A DNA stretch of 64,000 bases from UMGS1002 sp964570825. Its GTDB lineage: Bacteria > Bacillota > Clostridia > Oscillospirales > CAG-272. Where the stretch lies: positions 1-64,000 of the forward strand of contig CAZMZJ010000010.1 of the NCBI GenBank assembly GCA_964570825.1. Reading direction: 5' to 3'. The notes beneath the pieces are model-generated. The model was not told where the DNA came from. It saw only the letters and a list, made by a program, of their open reading frames with translations, and searched no databases. A program made the translations under genes and the position numbers. Shown here one piece after another: positions 8,205-15,482 of the stretch (its first letter is position 1; every line of letters begins with the position of its first letter).

Positions 8205-10508
8205 TTATTCGTCGTCTTTTTCATCAAGATATCTGAATGTGACTGTAACTACAGTTCCTTCTGAAACAACCGTCCCTGCCGCCGGCGACTGTGACACGAC
8301 GACAGCTCCCGTCCCGCTCAGATAATTTCTTGTTCCTTCAATTTTAATATTGAGCCCGGCATTAATGATAATACTGTTTGCGGCAGCCGCTGTGCGGCCG
8401 GCGACGCTCGGAACAGTTATCGTTTTAACTGGCACATCCTTGCTCGTATAAAGAATCACCTTGCCGCTCGACTGTTCCATTGACGTTCCAGCCGCCGGCG
8501 ACTGACGGACTACATAGTTACCGTCTCCACGTATTTCAATATTTATGTCAAGTCCTTCTGCATAATTTTTGGCGAGAGCCGTACTCCAGTAAACGAAGTT
8601 TGGAACGCTTACCGCCATGTTGGCAAGCTCCTTCTCTGTGTACACCGCCTCAACTCCGAGATATGGAAGAATTTCTTCCATAACATTGCCGACATAAGGC
8701 GCAGCTACCGTGCTGCCGTAGAGAGAGCCTATCGACGGCTCGTCAACAATAATTATAACAGCATACTGTGGGTCGTCGGCAGGGGCGTAAGCCACGCATG
8801 AACCGATGCGCAGCTCTTTGTTGTCGCCGACTTTTTCAGAGGTACCTGTCTTTGCCGCCACTCGATAGCCCGCGACATAAGCGTTTTTTGCTCCTCCGTC
8901 TCCAGACACACCCTCTTCAAGTATTTTTGATATAGTTGCGCAGACGTCGCTGCTCACAATCTGCCTTTTTACGGTATTGGTAAACTGGTAAACGATGTTG
9001 CCGTCCTTGTCAACTATTTTGTCAACCACATGCGGCGTTACAAGATAACCGCCGTTAGCTATCGACGCTATAGCGGTAATCTGCTGTATTGCAGTTATCT
9101 TGAAGTTCTGTCCGAACGAGGAAACTGCAAGGTCTATGTCGCTGAATGACGACTTTTGATAAAATATGCTTGCGCTCTCCCCCGGAAGATCTATACCGGT
9201 TTTTTCAAGATAGCCGAATTGTTTGACATAATTGTAGAATTTTGAGGTTCCTATTCTCGCGCCGAGTGTCATCATTACAACGTTGCAGGACTGCTGCAAA
9301 CCTCCGGCAAGCGTCAGCCTCCCGTGGCCCGTCACTTTATGGCAGTGAATTGTTGTCCCAAGCACGTTAAGAGCGCCCGAACAGTAAAATGATTCGGTAA
9401 GGTTGACCAGTTTTTCCTCAAGCGCCATCGCAACCGTCATGATTTTGAAGGTTGAACCCGGCATATATATCTCTGTGATTGTTTTATTAGACCATGTCGT
9501 CAGCAAAAGCTCCTTTTTGAGCGCAGCGTATTCGTCGCTGCCCTCCGCATATCCGCTTTGCTGAAGTTTTTTAAGCGAGTAATCATTGAGAGTCCACGGA
9601 TCGTTAAGGTCAAAGCTCGGAGCTACCGCCATTGCTAAAATTGCACCGGTGTTAACATCCATCACGATTCCGCACACTCTGTTGTTCGCGCCCGATTCGA
9701 CAAGCGTTGTTTCAAGCTGCTCCTCAAGCACTCCCTGCACATATGAATCTATTGTCGTTATTAAGTTGTCGCCATCCTTAGCAGGCACATAGCTTTCGTA
9801 TTCATACGGCATCTCGTTGCCGTGCGAGTCGCGCGCGGTTATGTATTTGCCCGATGTTCCGGCAAGCTGTTCGTTATATTCAAGCTCAAGGCCGTAAAGG
9901 CCGCTGCCGTCGCTGCTTGTAAAACCAATCACATGGGCCGCAAGGGTTGACTGCGGATAATATCTTGTGCTCGTGGCTTCGGCGTATATCTGGTCATTAT
10001 ACTTGTTGATATCAATGAATTTTCTAATTTTTTCGGTTGTAGCTTCGTCCACGTTGCGAGCGATTGTTCTGTCAAGATATTTCGTGTACCCCGCCTGTTT
10101 TATCACGTCGTCATACGTGACATTGTAATCCTTGCCGAGTATTTCCGATAGCCCGCGCGCAATATTGTCCGCGGTAGTACCACTCGCAAGTCCGTTTTTG
10201 CTGTCAAAGCTAGCAATTCCGCGCGGCGAGATAAAAATGCGGTATGTTGTTATATTTGTAGCCAGCAAAACACCGTTTGAGTCATAAATATTACCCCGCT
10301 TCGCGTTAATTACCGATTCCGTGGTAAGCTGGTCTATAACCTTGGACTGGTACCTGTCAAAGTCAACTGTCTGAATAAACAGCACCCTGAGAAGCAAAAT
10401 AACAAACAAAACCATAATAAGGAGTCCGACGACCGTCGATCTTCTAACGGCGCCGGTGGATATCGAATCCGATCTCAATTCTCTCTCCTCGCTTTCGCAT
10501 GCCGACAT
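8205..10508 (-). CDS. Class B penicillin-binding protein, FtsI/SpoVD type with two PASTA domains
   Basis: D,D-transpeptidase that cross-links peptidoglycan at the septum or spore cortex. It has one membrane helix (about 24-46), an N-terminal pedestal domain, and a transpeptidase domain with S352-T-F-K, S407-C-N and K553-T-G-T. Two PASTA repeats follow (about 630-695 and 698-760). That is the SpoVD architecture, and the dcw position fits either FtsI or SpoVD. The start is uncertain: the ATG at 10508 has no good ribosome-binding site, whereas a TTG at 10478 follows GAGGAG by four bases. It lies between ftsL and murE. Confidence 0.94.
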   Translation of the reverse strand: MSACESEERELRSDSISTGAVRRSTVVGLLIMVLFVILLLRVLFIQTVDFDRYQSKVIDQLTTESVINAKRGNIYDSNGVLLATNITTYRIFISPRGIASFDSKNGLASGTTADNIARGLSEILGKDYNVTYDDVIKQAGYTKYLDRTIARNVDEATTEKIRKFIDINKYNDQIYAEATSTRYYPQSTLAAHVIGFTSSDGSGLYGLELEYNEQLAGTSGKYITARDSHGNEMPYEYESYVPAKDGDNLITTIDSYVQGVLEEQLETTLVESGANNRVCGIVMDVNTGAILAMAVAPSFDLNDPWTLNDYSLKKLQQSGYAEGSDEYAALKKELLLTTWSNKTITEIYMPGSTFKIMTVAMALEEKLVNLTESFYCSGALNVLGTTIHCHKVTGHGRLTLAGGLQQSCNVVMMTLGARIGTSKFYNYVKQFGYLEKTGIDLPGESASIFYQKSSFSDIDLAVSSFGQNFKITAIQQITAIASIANGGYLVTPHVVDKIVDKDGNIVYQFTNTVKRQIVSSDVCATISKILEEGVSGDGGAKNAYVAGYRVAAKTGTSEKVGDNKELRIGSCVAYAPADDPQYAVIIIVDEPSIGSLYGSTVAAPYVGNVMEEILPYLGVEAVYTEKELANMAVSVPNFVYWSTALAKNYAEGLDINIEIRGDGNYVVRQSPAAGTSMEQSSGKVILYTSKDVPVKTITVPSVAGRTAAAANSIIINAGLNIKIEGTRNYLSGTGAVVVSQSPAAGTVVSEGTVVTVTFRYLDEKDDE

Positions 10509-10581
10509 TCGATATGCGGTCCGGAATCATGTCCTGTCCTTTTATTATATTATTGCTTTCCGGAGTTTATGAAAAGCATGC

Positions 10582-11373
10582 TCAATCCGGAAAACCGAGC
10601 GCACTTAAAAGGGTCGACAATCCGAGATCTATTCCTTTATCGTTATCGTCGCCCGTATCGTAAATTACCACTTTATCCTCAGCACCGCCGCCTATATATT
10701 TTGCTGCGGCATACTCTCGGTCAACCATTCCGAGCTTCGTCCGGGCGACCATTTCAATATATTTAAGGTCGTTTTTGATTTCGATTTTCTGCTCAAGCTC
10801 ATATTTGTAGCTGGTAAGTTCGCTCAGCTGATTTTTCATTGACAAAAGTTCCATTGAAGCTTTTGAGGTAATCACTGTCCCCGCAACAATAAGAAGCAGC
10901 GCGAATGACACAGTGAATATCATAAGCATTGTCGATAACGGAATTTTCCGCTTATTTCCTTCAGCTCTTAATTCCCTCTTATCAACAGCAAGCCATTCCT
11001 CGGCTGTTTTTATTGTTTTATTTACAATATTGTTGTTCTTGGTAATGACCTGAAGGCTTTTTACAATAATGTCAGCCTTGCCGGCGGGCGCCTCGCTATG
11101 AATTTTCTTTACAGCCGCCTCATTCTCCCGCCCGTTTCTTAAGCTTTCCGGCAAAACGCCGACAGCTCTTCCCGGTCCTTGCATTTTTACCGTTTTACAA
11201 GGTTCCGCCGCATAAGAAGCCGCTTTATTACCGCTTTCCGCGCCCTGCTCGCGCAGGCTGTTGAGTCTGCGGCGTGCATTAAAATATTTTTTGAACTCTT
11301 CCGGTGTCATGCATCTCTGGCGGTTTGCAGAATAAGAAACGATATTATTGATATTACCAGTGCTGCTGTTCAT
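10582..11373 (-). CDS. ftsL: FtsL-like division protein with long cytoplasmic N-terminus
   Basis: Bitopic protein expected to pair with DivIC/FtsB and FtsQ in the divisome. A single membrane helix (about 145-168) is followed by a short coiled coil (about 172-202) and the MVARTKLGMV block (208-217) typical of FtsL/DivIC proteins. The position between rsmH and the class B PBP gene is the ftsL position. The odd feature is about 140 hydrophilic residues before the membrane helix; many FtsL proteins have only a few dozen. The ATG has a GGAAGAG site nine bases upstream. The family identity rests on topology and location. Confidence 0.82.
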   Translation of the reverse strand: MNSSTGNINNIVSYSANRQRCMTPEEFKKYFNARRRLNSLREQGAESGNKAASYAAEPCKTVKMQGPGRAVGVLPESLRNGRENEAAVKKIHSEAPAGKADIIVKSLQVITKNNNIVNKTIKTAEEWLAVDKRELRAEGNKRKIPLSTMLMIFTVSFALLLIVAGTVITSKASMELLSMKNQLSELTSYKYELEQKIEIKNDLKYIEMVARTKLGMVDREYAAAKYIGGGAEDKVVIYDTGDDNDKGIDLGLSTLLSALGFPD

Positions 11374-11473
11374 TGATTTTCACTCTTCCTTTCCCTGCCG
11401 GGTCGGGTAATTGATTTGTTTTTATACGTTATGCATTCCATATATGCCGTTTTACAGGCACCCGGTTATCCGT

Positions 11474-12415
11474 TTATAATTTTTCCGCTGCTCTGAGCTT
11501 TGCGCTTCTTGCTCTTGGGTTTTCCTCAAGCTCGGCGTCAGACGGCAGAATGGGTTTATGCGTAATAATTTTTATTTCCTGAGTTTTTCCGCATACGCAT
11601 ACCGGAAAGTCCCGCGGGCATGTGCAGCCCGATGCCAAAGACGCGAAGGTCTGCTTCACAATTCTATCCTCGAGTGAATGAAATGTTATCACGGCAATCC
11701 GCCCGCCTTTTTTCATCAGCTTCGCCGCCGATTCTATTGCCGGGCTTATGACGTCAAGTTCTTTATTTACTTCAATGCGTATCGCCTGAAAGCTTCGCTT
11801 CGCCGGATGATGTCCGCCTTCCCGCGCCGCGGCCGGTATTGCTGACACGATAATGTCCGAGAGTTCTGCTGTTGTTACAATTTTTTTCTTTTCTCTCGCC
11901 CTTATTATCGCTCCGGCAATTCTCGGTGCGAATCTTTCCTCACCGTATTCGTATATAATCCTTTTTATTTCCTGTTCCGTGTAATCATTCACAACTGTGA
12001 ACGCTGAAAGACTGTTTCTTTTATCCATCCTCATGTCGAGAGGTGCGTCGCTGCTGTATGAAAAACCGCGTTCGGGGTTGTCAAGCTGATATGACGACAC
12101 TCCGAGATCCATCAGAACGCCGTCGATTTTTGAAATACCCAGCGAGCCGCAAATCGATGCGATGTTTCTAAAATTATCCCGAATCAGCGTCACTCTGTCA
12201 CCGAATTCGGACAATTTTCTGCCGGCGGCTGCGATCGCTGCCTCATCCTGATCTATTGCTATAAGCCGCCCTGTCGCGAGCCTTGACGCAATACCGTATG
12301 AATGTCCCCCGCCGCCCGTCGTGCCGTCTATATATATACCGTCCGGCTTTATGGCAAGGGCTTCCATGCACTCTTCGAACATGACCGGCTTATGCGAAAA
12401 TTCCGTTTCGCCCAT
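11474..12415 (-). CDS. rsmH: 16S rRNA (cytosine1402-N4)-methyltransferase RsmH
   Basis: S-adenosylmethionine-dependent enzyme that methylates C1402 in the decoding centre of 16S rRNA. Its N-terminus (FSHKPVMFEE) and SAM loop GTTGGGGHS (about 31-39) are diagnostic, as are DLGVSSYQLD, RGFSY and the C-terminal ITFHSLEDR. Length 313 is normal. The start codon follows the mraZ stop by one base, so the two are almost certainly translationally coupled. Confidence 0.97.
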   Translation of the reverse strand: MGETEFSHKPVMFEECMEALAIKPDGIYIDGTTGGGGHSYGIASRLATGRLIAIDQDEAAIAAAGRKLSEFGDRVTLIRDNFRNIASICGSLGISKIDGVLMDLGVSSYQLDNPERGFSYSSDAPLDMRMDKRNSLSAFTVVNDYTEQEIKRIIYEYGEERFAPRIAGAIIRAREKKKIVTTAELSDIIVSAIPAAAREGGHHPAKRSFQAIRIEVNKELDVISPAIESAAKLMKKGGRIAVITFHSLEDRIVKQTFASLASGCTCPRDFPVCVCGKTQEIKIITHKPILPSDAELEENPRARSAKLRAAEKL

Positions 12416-12416
12416 T

Positions 12417-12839
12417 CTACAGTCCCAGAAGCTCGAGTGCTTCTCTGATTCCGTCGATATTTTCGTTTGCTATCTTAGCAGTGTAATTTTCTTCAGACCA
12501 GATTTCACCGTAATCTCCGCATCCGATGATGACGGCGTTTTTATTGATTCCAGCGTGTTCGACAAGCTGCTGAGGCAAAAGTATTCTTCCCTGCGCGTCG
12601 GGTGTTACGTCAGCCGCCGTTCGGTAGAGGTAACGGAGGGTGTCTTCGGAAGTTTTGCGCGGTACAGATTTAAGCGGCGCTATGAAATCTTCCCACGCCT
12701 TCAACGAATAAAAGCATAGAAATCCACCGCGTATGCTCCGCGTGACCATAAAGGGCGCGCCAAGCTCCTCGCGGTACTTTGCGGGGATAAATATTCTGTT
12801 CTTCGCGTCGAGCACATGCCTGTATTCGCCTGACAGCAT
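12417..12839 (-). CDS. mraZ: Transcriptional regulator MraZ
   Basis: DNA-binding regulator of the dcw cluster; in studied bacteria it binds short direct repeats in its own leader. The 140-residue product has two AbrB-like swapped-hairpin halves, marked by DAKNRIFIPAKYREEL near the N-terminus and TPDAQGRILLPQQL in the second half. AGAGGA lies six bases before the ATG. It is the first gene of the operon, directly behind a sigma-A promoter and a phased repeat array that is its likely operator. Confidence 0.97.
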   Translation of the reverse strand: MLSGEYRHVLDAKNRIFIPAKYREELGAPFMVTRSIRGGFLCFYSLKAWEDFIAPLKSVPRKTSEDTLRYLYRTAADVTPDAQGRILLPQQLVEHAGINKNAVIIGCGDYGEIWSEENYTAKIANENIDGIREALELLGL

Positions 12840-12848
12840 ATCTTATCC

Positions 12849-12898
12849 TCTCTCAACTTTCAAAACAGTCTAAACACTTTTAACTACTTCTAACCACT
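12849..12898 (-). promoter_or_regulatory. Phased 10-bp repeats, probable MraZ operator
   Basis: Five consecutive 10-bp units read on the minus strand AGTGGTTAGA, AGTAGTTAAA, AGTGTTTAGA, CTGTTTTGAA and AGTTGAGAGA. The first three match closely, the fourth and fifth are degenerate. They begin at about the predicted transcription start and run into the mraZ ribosome-binding site. MraZ boxes in other bacteria are short direct repeats with about one helical-turn spacing in the same place, so autoregulation is the likely role. Confidence 0.8.
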
Positions 12899-12906
12899 GT
12901 GATGCT

Positions 12907-12935
12907 ATTATACTATATATTTTCCGCTTTTTCAA
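12907..12935 (-). promoter_or_regulatory. Sigma-A promoter of the dcw operon
   Basis: TTGAAA (12930-12935) and TATAAT (12907-12912) on the minus strand are separated by exactly 17 bp. Transcription would start near 12900, at the edge of the MraZ repeat array. Confidence 0.85.
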
Positions 12936-12977
12936 GTGGTTTGTTAACTTTTTTAAACATTTTTTATATAAAAAACA

Positions 12978-13003
12978 GGGCGCGGCTGATTTTGCCGCGT
13001 CCC
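12978..13003 (-). terminator. Terminator after the radical SAM gene
   Basis: A GC-rich stem of nine pairs with one bulge (GGGCGCGGC against GCCGCGTCCC) is followed on the minus strand by TGTTTTTTAT. It separates the aminotransferase/radical SAM unit from the dcw promoter. Confidence 0.75.
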
Positions 13004-13062
13004 ATATTTTAATGTTCGAATATACATTGAAAATATCGATTGTCATCTTATGCATCTAATTG

Positions 13063-14031
13063 TTATTGTTTATAAAACCGCCCCTGCATCGAGCCGTCAG
13101 CGAACAGTTTTTTGTCTATATCATTTACGACTGTCGTCTTTTTAAGGCTCCATAAAGGAGCCACAAGATTATTCTCGGCGCCGTCGCCAGTAAGTCTTCC
13201 GATAACAACGTCGGGCGGAAGAACCTCAAGCGTTCGTGTCACAAGATTTATATAACGAGCACGTTCAAGCGGTATATATTTACCGTCGTGATACATTTTT
13301 TCCAATTCGGTTCCCTTCAGCACATGCAGCAGATGAATCTTAACCTGCTCCGGATGAAGTCTTGCAACCTCGCGCGCGGTTGCCTCCATCATCGAATCAT
13401 CTTCTCCCGGCAGTCCCAAAATCAAATGCAGGCAGATGTTTATTCTGCCGCCCGCATTCCGAAGCTGTTTGTAGCCGCGGAGAAAATCCAAATAATTATG
13501 CCCGCGGTTGATAAGTTCCGCTGTGATGTCATGTATTGTCTGAAGCCCCAGTTCAACCGTAAGAACAGTTCTCTCCGAAAGCTCAGCAAGATATTTTACC
13601 GTATCGTCCGGAAGACAGTCTGCACGCGTCGCAATGTTAAGCCCCACAACTCCCGGCTGAGCAAGAGCCTCCTCATATTTTTCCCGAAGTACGGATAGAG
13701 GAGCGTATGTGTTGGTATGCGCCTGAAAATAAGGTATGCAAAAAGACGTATCCCATTTTTGCCCGAGCTTCTCACGCTCCGCACGAATCTGTTCCGCAAT
13801 GCCAAGTGACGAAGACTCGGCAAAGTCGCCCGACCCACGTCCGGAGCAATATATGCATCCTCCTGTACCGCATGTCCCGTCGATATTGGGGCAGGTAAAG
13901 CCCGCGTCAATCGGCAGCTTTGCGCATTTTTTCCCGAATGTCCGCCTCAAGTAGTATTCATAGGTGTAATATCTCTTGTTTGAATCACTGAACGGAAAAG
14001 GGTTGCTTTCTCTCTGCGTAACTTTGCTCAT
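13063..14031 (-). CDS. Radical SAM protein, TIGR01212/YhcC family
   Basis: Member of the YhcC/YtqA group of radical SAM proteins, whose reaction is not firmly established. Near the N-terminus C47, C59 and C62 form the family's iron-sulfur motif within CPNIDGT-CGTGGCIYC; C54 is an extra cysteine. HSxTNTYAPL-like text appears here as AHTNTYAPL, and LELGLQTIHD is in the core barrel. Length 322 is typical. It begins 22 bp after the aminotransferase gene stop and probably shares its transcript. It is not part of the dcw operon, since a terminator lies between. Confidence 0.88.
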   Translation of the reverse strand: MSKVTQRESNPFPFSDSNKRYYTYEYYLRRTFGKKCAKLPIDAGFTCPNIDGTCGTGGCIYCSGRGSGDFAESSSLGIAEQIRAEREKLGQKWDTSFCIPYFQAHTNTYAPLSVLREKYEEALAQPGVVGLNIATRADCLPDDTVKYLAELSERTVLTVELGLQTIHDITAELINRGHNYLDFLRGYKQLRNAGGRINICLHLILGLPGEDDSMMEATAREVARLHPEQVKIHLLHVLKGTELEKMYHDGKYIPLERARYINLVTRTLEVLPPDVVIGRLTGDGAENNLVAPLWSLKKTTVVNDIDKKLFADGSMQGRFYKQ

Positions 14032-14053
14032 TTGTGATACGTCTTTTTAATTA

Positions 14054-15356
14054 TTAGCCGATCAATTTTTCAATTGCTGCCAGCTTCACGCACACGCTGA
14101 ATACATGCATTGCAATCAGCAGTTCCTCATCGGACGGGTATGTAGGCGCAATTCTGATATGGCTGTCGTGTTCATCCTTGCCGTAAGGATACGCGGCGCC
14201 CGCCGGGGTCATCACGACGCCGGCTTCATAAGCAAGCTGATATGCACGCTTCGCGCAGCCGTCCATCAGATACATGCTGACGAAATATCCGCCGCGCGGA
14301 TTGTTCCATCTTGCCGCTCCGGTACCGCCGATTTCCTCGTCAAGCACATCGCGCACTATTTCAAACTTTGGGCGCAGAACAGACGCAAGCAGCTTCATAT
14401 GCTCGCGGATATTTGACGCGTTTCTGAAATAACGCACATGCCTTATCTGGTTTATTTTATCAAAACCGATCGTCTGAACGCTCATTATTTTCTTGATCTG
14501 CTCGATGTTAGCCTCTGAAGCCGCAAAAATTGCGACTCCGGAGCCCGGAAAAGATATTTTCGAGGTTGAAGCAAAATAAAAAACAAAATTTTCGTTTTTG
14601 TGTCTTTTGCACGCCGCGAAAATATCTGCAAGCTCATCGTGATCATCATCGTAGAGGTCGTGAACGGCGTAAGCGTTGTCCCAAAAAATGCGGAAGTCGG
14701 GAGATGCCGGTTTTAGCATTGCAAAGCGTTCGACTGTTTCATCGGAATATGTGTATCCGTCCGGATTTGAATATTTAGGGCAGCACCAGATTCCCTTNNN
14801 NNNNNNNGATAGAGGGGTCTGAACTTACAAGTTTTTCAACCGCAACCATATCCGGGCCGTCCGGCGTCATACGAACGTTTATCATTTCGATGCCGAGCGA
14901 TTCGCATATTGCAAAATGCCTGTCATATCCGGGCACTGGGCAAAGGAACTTTATCTTCCCCTGCTTAATCCACGGACCATTTCCGCCAACCACGCCGTAA
15001 AGCATGGCGCGTGCTACGGCGTCATACATCAGATTCAGCGACGAGTTGCCGCATACAAGAATTTTTTTCTCTTCTATGCCATACAAATCCGAAAAAAGCT
15101 TTTTTGCTTCGGGAACTCCGTCGAGCAGTCCATAGTTACGATAATCATAACCGGTCTCCGATTTGCAATCCTTCGGATCGGATATGCAGTCGAGCATTCC
15201 GGTAAGCATATCGAGCTGCTTTTGTCCCGGCTTTCCGCGGGACAAATCCAGATGCAGATTCATCTTCTTATATTCAGAATATCGCTTCTGCAATTTTTCT
15301 TTTTCTTTTCTGAGCTCCTCAGCGCTCATCTTCGAGTATTCCACCTGAGCCTCCAT
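14054..15356 (-). CDS. Type Ic aspartate aminotransferase (Rv3722c-like), interrupted by assembly gap
   Basis: PLP-dependent aminotransferase of the family represented by mycobacterial Rv3722c, which makes aspartate from oxaloacetate and glutamate. LDLSRGKPGQKQLD near the N-terminus, CGNSSLNLMYDAV, then KGIW-PKYSNPDG, FRIFWDNAYAVHDL and the lysine region FYFASTSKISFPGSG are the family blocks in order. Ten Ns at 14798-14807 split it and put the two halves out of frame. Homologues read DPSI directly into KGIW, so the real gap is probably zero or a multiple of three. The -10 box at 15418 excludes upstream starts; ATG 15356 or ATG 15329 (AGGTGG upstream) are the candidates. Confidence 0.86.
14798..14807. 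other. Assembly gap (10 Ns) inside the aminotransferase gene
   Basis: Ten ambiguous bases mark a scaffold join of arbitrary size. The protein reads normally on both sides, in different frames. Confidence 0.98.
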
Positions 15357-15417
15357 GCTGTTATAGTTAGTATTTATGTTTTCCGGCTGTGCGGCGCGCC
15401 GCCGGTCATGGACACTA

Positions 15418-15446
15418 ATTATATCATAACAATTTACAAAAAGCAA
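15418..15446 (-). promoter_or_regulatory. Sigma-A promoter of the aminotransferase gene
   Basis: TTGCTT (15441-15446) and TATAAT (15418-15423) are 17 bp apart on the minus strand, with an upstream TG extension. Its position shows that translation cannot begin at the more distal in-frame codon 15446. Confidence 0.78.
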
Positions 15447-15482
15447 TAGAATTTTGCAATAATTGCGTGCGGCATCTGCAAA

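Noticed and set aside
14775..14830. Aminotransferase as a frameshifted pseudogene
   Set aside because: The break coincides with ten Ns and the flanking protein is normal, so it is an assembly artefact rather than a mutation.
15357..15446. Upstream extension of the aminotransferase frame
   Set aside because: The -35 and -10 boxes at 15418-15446 overlap it, so it would not be transcribed.
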